Part shown: in pieces, positions 11,214-21,384 of the stretch | How positions within the stretch are numbered: the first letter of the stretch is position 1 | Layout of the letters: the number at the start of each line of letters is the position of its first letter | Assembly: GCF_910592395.1 (NCBI RefSeq) | Contig: NC_088310.1 | Span: forward strand, 16,809,501-16,873,500 | Length of the DNA stretch: 64,000 nucleotides | Source: Lineus longissimus | Lineage: Eukaryota > Nemertea > Pilidiophora > Heteronemertea > Lineidae | Reading direction: 5' to 3' | Translations under genes and position numbers: made by a program | The notes under the pieces: generated by a model | What the model saw: only the letters and a program-made list of their open reading frames with translations | What the model was told of the DNA's origin: nothing | Database searches by the model: none

Positions 11214-11500
11214 TGGGAATTAACTGGGGCGAAACGGGAAGGCGAGATGGGAAAGGGGCGAGATGGGAAGGGGCAAGATTGGAAGGGGCAGAATGGGAAG
11301 GGGCGAAATGGGAAGGGGCAAAATGGGAAAGGGGCGGGATGGGAAAGGGGCGAGATGGGAAGGGGCGAGATGGGAAAGGGACGAGCTGGGAATAAGGGGC
11401 AAAATGGGAAAGGGGCGAAATGGGAAAGGGGCGAGATGGGAAGGGGCAGAATGGGAAGGGGCGAAATGGGAATAGATTGGGGGCGAAATGGGAATAAACC
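11214..11500 (-). repeat. right minisatellite TIR of the MULE
   Basis: The inverted counterpart of the array at 7172-7437, about 18 units of the same 14-16 bp repeat. The integrase frame reads straight through it, which makes an artificial Pro/Phe/Ser-rich tail. Confidence 0.9.
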
Positions 11501-13090
11501 TGCCAAGAGACCTTCATTCATGGCTTGGAAACTTATATGTGGATCAAGACTATAGGACTGATCATCAACAGGATCATGACAGAAACAACCGTCAACAGAG
11601 GTTGGTTCACATGTGATACCTTTTTCATCAGCGAACTGATGAGCTGCAGGTTGCTCAGACTGGATGGAGTGGCGAAGCAAGCTCTGCAGATGATCAAGAT
11701 GTTGCACATTCTGCTCACCAGTTGCCCTCAAATAGGCAGGCTTAAGACGAGCGAAGTTGAAAATGTCTGGAATGACATTGCCCTTTAAATTCGCCAGAAT
11801 GTAATGAGTCCTATCAAGGGCTTGGTGAACTACAAAGGGGCCTACCCAAAGAGTTTTGAATTTGCGAGAATTGGCAGTCATGCCAGTGGTGTTGGGTTTG
11901 TGGAGATATACCAGTTGACCCTCAGCATAGATTGGCGACTTTTGCAATTTGTTTGCAAGTTTGGCACTTTGAGCAAGTTGGTGGTGCTCCTGTAACTGAA
12001 GCATGCACTTAGAAACATTCTGAAACTTTTGCTTGAGATGCTCAACATACTCAGAATGAGAGCGGGAGAGACCAAGGCGCGGTTTGAAATGTAAACTCGT
12101 CAAATCCGCAGGCTCGCGCAGAAATAAGAGATAGAAAGGTGAGTAACCACCAAGATGAGCACTCGAGAATGAGTTGTAGGTGTATACCGCAGTGGACACA
12201 AATTGAGTCCAAGATGTCCCATAAATGGACAAATTGGCTCTGATGAGCTCAGCGATGGACTTGATTTGTCTCTCAGCTGGCAAGCTGCCATGGTTGCCAA
12301 CAGAAATTAACTTTTGCTGGATACCAAGAGTAGAGCACAGCAATTCAATCAGGTGGCCTGTCAGAGAGGCAGCAGCATCAGAAATAATGGTGGATGGGAC
12401 TCCAAACAGTGTGATAACCTTCTGAATTAGGGCTTCACATACTGTAGGAGCATCCAGAGTGCGTAGGGGTACAGCCACTACAGAGCGAGTCATAGAACAT
12501 GTAACAATCATGAGATGACTGTAACCACTAGGAGACTTAGGCATGGACTTAAAGTCCAAGCTAATGGTGTCAAATGGTTCAAAGATGGCGGGGATACGCT
12601 CATGAAAAGTTCTCACAGTGTCGCGTTTTCCCTTAAGTTCTTGACAACGGTTACAAGATTGGATGTAAGCCACAATTCGTTGAAACATACCCGGAAAATG
12701 ACAATTTTTCCGCATGGTAAGGTACGTCCTAGTACAGCGACCATGACCTAGGAGGCCAGAACCATGGTGGAGACCAATGATGGTATCAATATACTTTTCA
12801 GGCACAGCCAATTGTAAGCAGAACTCATCATCAGAGGAGGAAGGGAAGAAAAGGCGAAACAAAATCCCATTGCACAATATGTATTGTTCAGACTTGATGA
12901 TGATAATCCTTGCAGACTTTTTCTCAGAAGGGAGAATATCATGGGCAAGATAGTCATAGACGGGCTTGAAATGTGGAGAGGTTTGCTGAGCCATGGCGAA
13001 TTGCTGGGTCTCAACTGGGAGATTGAAATCACGAATGACTTTGCGCTTGATAATCTGAAGCATTTTGTTCAGGGAAGCCTCATTGGGCAC
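11501..13090 (-). pseudogene. pol: gypsy integrase segment of pol
   Basis: This minus-strand frame carries the integrase zinc-binding HHCC region, with C-x2-C seen as CNRCQELK. The core catalytic Asp is in ISLDFKSM, the second Asp in IISDAAASL and the Glu in PAERQIKSI. The position usually read as Asp-x-Gly next to the second Asp is replaced by DAAA, which is unusual. A chromodomain is not evident. The frame starts only after a TGA upstream and is shifted relative to the RT frame, so a frameshift separates them. It reaches the MULE target site at 11501-11509 and continues in frame at 7162. The protein would insert the reverse-transcribed element into host DNA. Confidence 0.85.
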
Positions 13091-13201
13091 ATGTTTGTTT
13101 GTAGTTTGTCAATCTGGGGAATCAGAGGGTGGGGCTTAATCAAGAGATCTGAAATATCACCTGAAAATTCCTCAACATTATCGGATTTGTCAACAGTCAA
13201 C

Positions 13202-15589
13202 TTACCTAGGCTCTGTAGCGTTTGTATTCAACTGAGATGCTCGAATAGGCTTTGGTGGAACAAACTGGATCACTGGAGTCTGCAATGGGGGAGCCATTGC
13301 CTGAGGCAGTGAAAGACCTTTACTAGTATCCACAGTAGATACTGATGGGGGTGGCAGCACTGGGGCCACAGCTGGATTGTTAACACCAACATTAACAGCA
13401 CTAGTTTTCCTAGGCCTGGGTTGTGGTCTAGGTTTGTAGAGAGGTTTGACTGGAATATTCATTCTCCTGGCATATGCACGGGTTACAATTTTCTCCGGTG
13501 CTGGCAAGTTGTAGAACACATCATGAGTGACTGTATCAGTCAGTGACTCAAGTTCATACACTTTCTCATTCTCAGCAGAGAATGCAATGGGTAGGATTCT
13601 ATTGAATTCTTTGTCATCATCAATGGGAGCCCTAGACAAGAAATCAGACAGCACAAGATCTGAACCTTTAATGTAGGCTAGTTGGAAACTATACTCAGAA
13701 AGACGCTCAAACAATTTCTGAATGCGAGTGGTTGGTGGTTGACGTTTGCTACGGAAGATCTGGACCAAGGCACTATGGTCACAGTAAATCTGAAAATCTT
13801 TACCCAAAAGCATGTGGCGAAAGGCAGTAACATTCAAATAGATTCCCATAAGTTCCAGTTCACTGACAGAATAGTTCTTTGCCGCTGGAGGGAGTCGCTT
13901 TGAGTAGTATGCTATGATGTACTCCTTGCCATCAATGTATTCAGCCAAATAAGAACCAGTAGCAACACGTGATGTGTCACTGTAAAGTCTGAGCTGGCCT
14001 TTGCCCGTTGGAGCAGACAAAACAGGAGGCTGAATCAGCAATTGTTTTATTGCTTGAAATGCCTCTTCATGCCGAGATTCCCAAACAAAAGTTTGATTCT
14101 TCCTTGTCAATTCATGCAAGGGAGAGAGCAAAGATTGCAACTTGGGTAAGAAAGTACTGAGATACATGACAGCTCCAATGAACCGTCTCACTCCACGCAC
14201 ATTTTTGGGTGCTGTCATTTTCCTAATTGCAACACACCTGTCATTGAGAGCAGTGATGTTTACTTTACCATCAGGCGAAACAAAGATCACATGACCCAAG
14301 TAGACAACACGTGACTGGAAAAATTTACACTTTTTAGGTGAAATTTTGAGACCATTGTCTCTCAATGCTTGAAATATCAGAGAGAGATGTTTGATATGAT
14401 CAGCAATGCTTTTGCTGAACAGGAGAATGTCATGGACAGCTTGACAAAAAGAGTCAGAGTCTGGAATTTTTGACAAGATGTCATTGAGCTTCTGAGAGAA
14501 GACTGAAGTTGAAATCTTGAGTCCCATAGGAAGCTTCTTATGATAGTAAGTCGGGCCACCTCTGTAGGAGGATATCCCAGTGTAAGCCTGAGATTTGGTA
14601 GACAGGGACAGACAGTGAAACGCACTTTTAAGATCAATGACACTGAGCACTTTACAGTTTGATTTGCCAAGTTGCTGCAAAATGTCATGAATAGTAACAA
14701 CATCACGGTTAGCATTAACACAGCGATTGTTGAGAAATCTGAGATCAACAACACACCTCTTCTCACTAGAATCCCGCTTTTTTACCAAGAGAACGGGACT
14801 GGTATAAGGGGTATGACCCTGTTGAAGGATTCCAAGTTTGACCAATTTTGTAAGTTCCTTGTCAATGATAGGTTTGTTCTCATCAACAACGGGGTAAGGC
14901 CGAATATAGAATGGACAAGTATCAGTCAGGTGGATATCTACCTAGAAATTGGGACAAGTTCCAACCTCACCATACAAGCTGAAAGCTTCATGCTGTTGGT
15001 CTATTAGCCGATAGAAGTCTTGCTCCTGGCTTTGACTGAGGACACTTTGATCAAGTCTTATGTCCCTCCTAATGATATCACCAGTAGAAAGGTGAGAATC
15101 AGGATCATCAGGAGTTAGGTGAGGATACGCCTTCAAATTTTGAGCCTGAATATCAGAGACTGGAGGCTTACGTGTAGGCTGAGATGATGGAGTTGGCTTA
15201 GAAACTTGAGATGTCAGGAATTCACTTGGGAGTGCCTGTGTCACATGAATGAAATCATCAAGATCAGTACAAGCAATAGGCCTGTCCTGCCTAAGATGGA
15301 GAGGTTTCTTAGACTGATTATAGATCCTCATGGGAGCTATACCATGTTTGAACTTGGAAAGAATCATTGAGGGGCAAAATTTGGCCAGAGATGAAATGGG
15401 TCTCAACAGAACAGCAGCATTCTTCATGTGCTTTGGAAGTTTCCCTTTGACATGTACAGTCTGTACAAGGCCAGGTTTGACAACAACGGGTTTAGTGGGG
15501 GTAAACCAAGCTTTCTTGGGTCTAGCCCTGAAAGTGTTGGTGATAAAATCCAGTGAACCTTTCAACTCCTTGAGAGTAGAAGTACCCAA
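13202..15589 (-). pseudogene. pol: gypsy reverse transcriptase and RNase H, one in-frame TAG
   Basis: One minus-strand frame runs from 15589 to 13202, broken only by a TAG at about 14942-14944. RT motifs are present (SPVLLVKKRDSSEKRCVVDL, LSVIDLKSAFH, LPMGLKIS). The catalytic YxDD box reads AVHD, so both the Tyr and the first Asp are altered. RNase H follows, with YSDTS, SELELMGIY and YCDHSALV, ending near LSDFLSRAP. A Pro-rich spacer precedes the stop at 13202. The stop sits in a donor-like context (CCTAG|GTAAGT). The segment upstream of the TAG reads ILLGTSTL-like protease tail and linker. The protein would copy the element RNA into DNA. Confidence 0.85.
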
Positions 15590-16015
15590 GAGTATGTCTG
15601 AACCTGAGAAGTTCTCAGCGATGATGGTGAACAGCTTGAAAGGGTGACCCTGAAATTTCAGGTTTTATGGCTTGTTTGGCATACAAAAATTCACCATTGC
15701 CAATGCGAAAGCGAATAGGGGTGATATCAATCCTAGACAATTTCGACAAATAGGGAGAGTCACTGACTGTCTCCTGACCTATCAAGCTCTGATCTGAGTA
15801 GCACCGGAATCAAATGGACAGACTAGACCTTGACCAGTAGGCAAATAACCTTTACAATAATTCCTACTGTTCAATTGAATATCAGCAGGCTCATCACCCA
15901 AATAATGAGATTCAGGATTGAGATCAGAATGCACAGAAGGTTGAGAATGAGATTTGGCAGAGTTATATACAGATTGATTACAACGATGAGAGCAAGAAGA
16001 TCCGCTAGAGGGCAC
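15590..16015 (-). pseudogene. gypsy aspartic protease region, frameshifted
   Basis: The active-site box FDSGATQI is visible on the minus strand near 15790-15815. Just after it the frame ends in stops, and the continuation is found in another frame. A second shift near 15645 leads back into the frame of the 15589-13202 segment. This gives two frameshifts across one protease domain, so it is unlikely to be functional in this copy. Confidence 0.7.
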
Positions 16016-16050
16016 GTCCTGGTGTCGGCCAGTATTGGCAGAACGTCCCT

Positions 16051-17236
16051 CTAGTGAAAATCCTGACGCTGACTGGGTTGATATGACTGACTTGGTGGAA
16101 ATGGATAAGGTTGGGCAGAGTCGTAAAACTGCCCAGGTGGTGAAACTTGGGGACCTGAAGCGGATCGATGCAGAAAATATGAGGGATTTATTCCCTGACG
16201 CATCATGTTGTTATATGTATAGCAGTCACGCCATTTATGGCCGGGCTTGCCACAGAAATGGCACTTGAAGTGACTTCGCCGAGGCGACTTATTGGACCGA
16301 TACCGAGAGTTTGACTGATGACCACGATATCGAGAACGGCTATAACCACGGGAGCGACTATTGCTCCGGTTTTTATAGTGATCTCGATCACCACTACCAG
16401 ATCTATGACGATGAGATTGGCGAGACACATATTCGCCAGGAGACGGGGGGGGGGGGGGGGGGGTATGGGGAACTAGACCGACGGTCCTGAGACTGTGAAT
16501 GATAATTAACTGACTGGTCATTGGACACAGAGTTAAGTCTGAGTGAATTCAAATCACTCTGAATTTGAGCAACCTGTTGTGAAAGCTCTGACAAGACATT
16601 AGTCTGAGCCAAAGTGGGCTCTAATATCTGAGATAAATGGACCTGGTCAAAGGTCACTTGCTTTGCAGAACCAGAACTAGACACGACGTCCTCCGGAGAG
16701 AAGTCAAAATACTGTTGTGCTCGCTGCGCTAAAACTTGTGCAGCGGCATCTGGTGGGGCGGACATGATGACGGCCGCCTGACACTTATCAGGGAGAGATT
16801 GAAGGAATTTATCCCGAATCTGTTGGTTGCCGTAGTTAATACGCTGAGCAGCCAATCGGATCTTATTGAGAGTCTGCTCTGCAGAGTCACCAGGGGTGTG
16901 ATGAAGACTGTTGAAGTATTTGACATTCCCAAAATTGGAATGGCTTGGACTGAAACATTGCAAAAACTCGTCCCTGAGATTTTGAATGTTATTGAAGACC
17001 TTGCCCTCTGTCCAGAGACGGGCTTTGCCCACAAGGGTTGTCCTAAATAGAGTATTGATGTTAGCGAGAGCAGCTATATCGTTGCCTGGATCATCGAGAT
17101 CATGGGCAAGCAAGTAATCGAAAAAGGAGAGAAAATGGGCATGACAGATGTCATACTCGATGACCTCGCCTGAGAATGGTTTAGGGAGGAAATCAGTGGG
17201 CCGCAACCTAGGGGCTGGTGCTGGTACCACAGCCAT
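16051..17236 (-). pseudogene. gag: gypsy gag with CCHC knuckle, broken at a poly-G run
   Basis: The start is ATG 17236. The capsid-like helical region runs to about 16440 and includes the segments PKPFSGEVIEYD and RDEFLQCFSP. A Pro run is encoded by a homopolymer of about 19 G at 16445-16463. After it the frame changes and continues as an Arg/Ser-rich stretch with one perfect zinc knuckle CHFCGKPGHKWRDC, ending at 16051. The break lies exactly at the homopolymer, so polymerase slippage or a sequencing error may explain it. Gag would package the element RNA. Confidence 0.85.
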
Positions 17237-18715
17237 TGTTACTGTATGGTTAATATGGTAATATAATCAATAATCACTAGCTAGCTACTGTTGAGGTAAA
17301 TGGCAATCAAGATTGGTGGGGTGATTGCTTGAGACTAATTTATGTTTTAACTTTGAAAGTACTAGTAATGTGATGGTGTTAAATCACAAGTCAGATGGGA
17401 CGACAGTGACTTGATAAATTAATTCTGTAGAAAATAAATGCCTCAACTTATTTATTATTTAAAGGGGGGTCTGATGTTAATAACTTTACTTGGAGGCTAT
17501 TTAAAAGCAAGCTAACAGGCTAACAATGTGAATATAGGATAGCTAACTAAGTTAGGCCTATCAGTAGAGCTAGGGGCTGAAATAGAGTGGATTAATTTAC
17601 TTGGAAGGAAAAGTCATTTTAATTTGGGAAGTAAAAGTTATGATTGTCTGAAATGAAATGGATTAATGAGGGTATGGGGTGGCGATCATCAAGGGTCTTC
17701 TTCTAGTTGCTGAAAAGGGCGGTCAAGATCATGGCATGCAATAATATAAATATGGTGTCTCAAAAGGTGAACAGTGAAATGCCAATTTACGAAGTGCTGA
17801 GTCTGACCAAGCCACACTATGGTGCCAAAAAGTGAATTAATTTGTTTATAGAATAATTATGATGAAAGCTAAGATGGTATTAGAATGCTCAAAAGGATTC
17901 TTTTAGATGCAAAAAGGATATCAGCGCAGCAGATGATGATTCTCCTCAGGTTGATTAAAGGAATGTCATTTAAATTGTATGATAAAGTTCAGGGTGGGAC
18001 GGACCGAACTTAACACAACAGGGATCGGCAGTGACAATTACAGGTAGACAATAGAAAACATGCAATTCTCAAAACCAATAGCTAATGCAAAGCTCAACAG
18101 GCCAATCAACCAAATGTCAATGGATATAAGAATGTCAATGTCAGATTATGAGGCAGCAAACAGGCAGGACATCACACACATCGCAGCAGGGCAGTGGACA
18201 TCACATCACTCATTAGGAACGGCATGGGTCTGGTACACAGGTTGGCGTGCAATGCAGCAGGACGGTGCAATGCAAAAGTACGACAAAAGTGGTTTTAACC
18301 ACGAGATGTCTTGATGACGATATTCAAAAACGTCAAATCGTAATTAACAGAAGCCAAAATTGACAATGGCTCCAAGAATTCAAACGGACTGACACATCCA
18401 GCGATGATCACATGGTCATGATGATCGAACGTTCTCACTCACGGAGAAAAACTTTCCAACGAATGATGAAATGCACAAGCGCAGTGACGATGTACAGATC
18501 GAGTCGTACACGATGTCGATGTACAGATGGAATGTACACTCACATGATAAAAGCAATGCACGGTCACGTCGCGGCCGAATTGTGGAAAGTCACAGAAATT
18601 TGATACAAGTCCGAGGATGATGATATATCCACGGTCCTTTGAATCTCCATGACACAAGTCCGAGGATGATGATATATCCACGGTCCTTTGAATCTTCATG
18701 AATAAGAATCTCAAG
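17237..18715 (-). other. 5' leader of the gypsy-type element
   Basis: About 1.5 kb between the primer-binding site and the gag start. No coding region is recognised. It contains a 49-bp direct repeat at 18605-18702. Confidence 0.6.
18605..18702. repeat. 49-bp tandem repeat, two copies
   Basis: Copies at 18605-18653 and 18654-18702 (acaagtccgaggatgatgat onward) are nearly identical. They lie in the leader just downstream of the primer-binding site in the element's own orientation. Confidence 0.9.
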
Positions 18716-18733
18716 AACTGGGCGAGGTCGCCA
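18716..18733 (-). promoter_or_regulatory. primer-binding site of the LTR element
   Basis: Immediately inside the 5' LTR the minus strand reads TGGCGACCTCGCCCAG. The initial TGG pairs with a tRNA 3' CCA. The first eight bases fit the 3' end of animal arginine tRNAs as I remember them; the primer identity is uncertain. Confidence 0.65.
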
Positions 18734-19360
18734 TGTTATATTCCATAGAGTGTCTCCTTGCGAAATACTGAGATTCAGATCGTATTGGATAACTCCCTGG
18801 ACATGCTGGATTGTTAGAACATCCACGTGATGATCAGCAGTTGAACCAGAACACATATATGTCTTTTATACGTTTATTTCTCCATTACGTGTTACATCGT
18901 CTAGGGTATGCCAGCTGTCATACAGAGGATCAATGTTCCAGTACTTGATTTACGACATGGCTAAAGGTTCAAGAAAGCGAACCCCTGACTTGGGGAACTC
19001 ATGTTATAGCACAGAAGATCAACGAGTTGTTACCATCCGCTTGTGTTCCAGGCAAGTGATTTCAGAAGCACCGCACCTCAAAAGTGGGGCGTCACCACAT
19101 GACCAAGCTACTCTGTGATTGGTGGATTATGAAAGAAAGTAGTCCCTGGCCAATCACAAGGCAAACTATTAATTGATTAAATTATGATTGAATGGATGGT
19201 GCACGTGCGTTGTCATAGAAACGACCTCAATGGTCTCAATGACAAAGGTCCCGGGATTAGCTAGAAAAGGCGGGAGATCACTAAGTGCAAAGTTGGTAAA
19301 TACACCTTAGAGAGGTTACGCAAATTTGTAAGATGTAGACCAGATAACTATTATACAACA
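18734..19360 (-). repeat. 5' LTR of the gypsy-type element
   Basis: It is 627 bp and matches the LTR at 4854-5485. It lies upstream of gag in the element's orientation and is followed outside by the TTAG duplication. Confidence 0.9.
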
Positions 19361-19570
19361 TTAGTTCCCAAACTGCTATTAAGATCTTTTCCAACTCGTT
19401 AACAGTCAACGGTTTGGCATTCCTAGTCTGGTGAAACAGCTATGCATCACCCTTACATTTGATAACTTTTTTGCTGTACTTCAACTGAGCAATCAGTGCA
19501 TCTTTTGTTCCTTTCAGATGTTTATGCGAATTGGGCATAATAATAATATTGATAATAATAATAATAATAA
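19361..19570. repeat. tandem-array unit 1, right part
   Basis: This continues the unit broken by the LTR element. It carries the minus-strand coding-like patch LIAQLKYSKKVIKCKG-type, then a TAA/ATT microsatellite before unit 2. Confidence 0.8.
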
Positions 19571-20480
19571 TATTTAAATGATTTATAGTGCCAGAATCCA
19601 CTCAGAGTGATCGGTGACACTTCACAATAAATCACTCATCCACCATGTTGTCTACCTGTTCTTTCATCTTCCAAAGCATTCCATAATTGGCAAGGTCATT
19701 AGTCAGTCTGATGCATCATCCTGTGCTTTCATCTCGCCAGCATCCTTCTTCTCTTTCCTCTTCATCAAGATTCTAATCTTTTCCCTCCGAATTTGCTCTT
19801 TCCTCTCCTTATATTTCCACCAAATGTGAGGAAGCTGCTTCCTTGCCACATCTCAGATTTGCGGCTTTTCACCATCAGTTTTACTACCAAGCCACTCTGA
19901 TGTTTTATTGGCGATCATTGGGGCCCAGCAATTTGATTCCAATGCCATGGATGGCAAAAGTTTGCAATACTGCCACCAAACCTTGTGGAGAGTGGCAGCC
20001 TGTCCATATTAAACTTTTTCTTTCATAATATGAAGGTGACATTAGTGACTGTCGAAGATTCGCCCAGATTTTATGTGGGTGAATCTGCAAGTCATGATTA
20101 CATAATACATGTACAGTTGTCGTAAAAATTGGCAGAACAAATACCAGATACCTCAATCTTGTACCCATACTCACAATCCGTTGCTTTGTAACCGTTTCCC
20201 GTGCGGTGGGGCTGGTAATGGTATGGGGAGCATCGGACTGCACATACTCCGAATTTGTATTTAGTTCCTGAACACCTATTAAGATCTTTTCCAACTCGTT
20301 AACAATCAACGGTTTGGCATTCCTAGTCTGGTGAAACAGCTTTGCATCACCCTTACATTTGATAACTTTTTTGCGGTACTTCAACTCAGCAATCAGTACA
20401 TCTTTTGCTTTTTTTCAGATGTTTATGCGAATTCGGCATAATAATGATATTAATCATAATAATATTAATAATAATAATAA
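19571..20480 (-). repeat. tandem-array unit 2 (about 910 bp) with coding-like patches
   Basis: The unit starts tatttaaatgatttatagtg. On the minus strand it has three coding-like patches. One is Lys/Arg/Glu-rich, with HIWWKYKERKEQIRREKIRI. One contains NYGMLWKMKEQVDNMVDE. One contains KYRKKVIKCKGDAKLFHQTR followed by VNELEK. From memory, this order matches a C-terminal module seen in many transposon-associated invertebrate proteins. Stops separate the patches, so it is a decayed gene fragment or a set of exons with introns. Confidence 0.7.
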
Positions 20481-21384
20481 TATTTAAATGATTTATAGTG
20501 CCAGAATCCACTCAGAGTGATCGGTGACACTTTACAAAAAAGGCATTTATCTACCATGTTGTCTACCTGTTCTTTCATTGTCCAAACCATTCCATAATTG
20601 GCAAGGTCATTAGTCAGTTTGATGCATCATCCTGTGCTTTCATCTCGCCAGCATCCTTCTTCTCTTTCCTCTTCATCAAGATTCTAATCTTTTCCCTCCG
20701 AATTTGCTCTTTCTTCTCCTTATATTTCCACCGAATGTCATGAAGCTGCTTCCTTGTCACATCTCAGATTTGTGGCTTTTCACCATCAGTTTTACTACCA
20801 AGCCACTCTGATTTTTATTGGCGATCATTGGGGCCCAGCAATTTGATTCCAATGCCATTGATGGCAAAAGTTTGCAATACTGCCACCAAACCTTTGTTGA
20901 GAGTGGCAGCCTGTCCATATTTAAGCCTTTTTCTTTCAAGGTGACATTAGTGACTGTCGAAGATTCGCACAGGTTTTATGTGGGTGAAACTGCAAGTCAT
21001 GATTACATAATACAAGTACAGCGCTCGTAAAAATTGGCAGAACAAATACCAGATACCTCAATCTTGTACCCATACTCACAATCCATGGCTTCGTAACTGT
21101 TTCCCGTGCGGTGGGGCTGGTAATGGTATGGGGAGCATCGGACTGCACATACTCCAAATTTGTATTTAGTTCCCGAACTGCTATTAAGTTCTTTTCCAAC
21201 TCGTTAACAGTCAATGGTTTGGCATTCCTAGTCTGGTGAAACAGCTTTGCATCACCCTTACATTTGATAACTTTTTTGCGGTACTTCAACTGAGCAATCA
21301 GTGCATCCTTTGTTTCTTTCAGATGTTTATGCGAATTTGGCATAATAATGATATTAATCATAATAATATTAATAATAATAATAA
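20481..21384 (-). repeat. tandem-array unit 3 (about 904 bp)
   Basis: Highly similar to unit 2 along its whole length, with the same minus-strand patches. It ends in the AATAAT microsatellite. Confidence 0.85.

Larger units (their letters stand above)
7172..11500 (-). mobile_element. FLYWCH/MULE-type DNA transposon with minisatellite ends
   Basis: This 4.3-kb element sits inside gypsy pol. Its ends are inverted: GGTGTCTTCCCATTTCGCCC on the left and the reverse complement of GGTTTATTCCCATTTCGCCC on the right. Both ends continue as arrays of a 14-16 bp repeat (TTCCCATTTCGCCCC type), pointing inward in opposite orientations. A 9-bp duplication TGCCAAGAG flanks the element. The interior holds one broken minus-strand MULE transposase (8470-9701). 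Also inside are a 179-bp tandem duplication, a 40-bp-arm hairpin and a short palindromic array. Tandem-repeat TIRs are known in foldback-type transposons; here they bracket a MULE. Confidence 0.85.
4854..19360 (-). mobile_element. LTR retrotransposon, gypsy (Ty3) type, with a nested MULE
   Basis: Two direct LTRs (4854-5485 and 18734-19360) start TGTTATA and end TACAACA. They are flanked outside by a 4-bp duplication TTAG (4850-4853, 19361-19364). The outer flanks join to the uninterrupted sequence seen in the neighbouring array units (gtatttagttcc), which shows both LTRs belong to one insertion. Coding order on the minus strand is gag, protease, RT, RNase H, integrase, as in Ty3/gypsy elements. 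The span is 14.5 kb, or about 10.2 kb without the MULE at 7172-11500. Gag, protease and the RT-integrase junction are broken by frameshifts and pol by an in-frame TAG, so this copy looks inactive. LTR divergence is about 10 substitutions plus one 5-bp indel over about 627 bp. Confidence 0.92.

Noticed and set aside
11168-11500. Pro/Phe-rich C-terminal extension of integrase
   Set aside because: The frame simply reads into the MULE end array; the true continuation is at 7162-6869.
13190-13210. Intron between RT and integrase starting at CCTAG|GTAAGT
   Set aside because: No acceptor restored the integrase frame convincingly; a frameshift is simpler.
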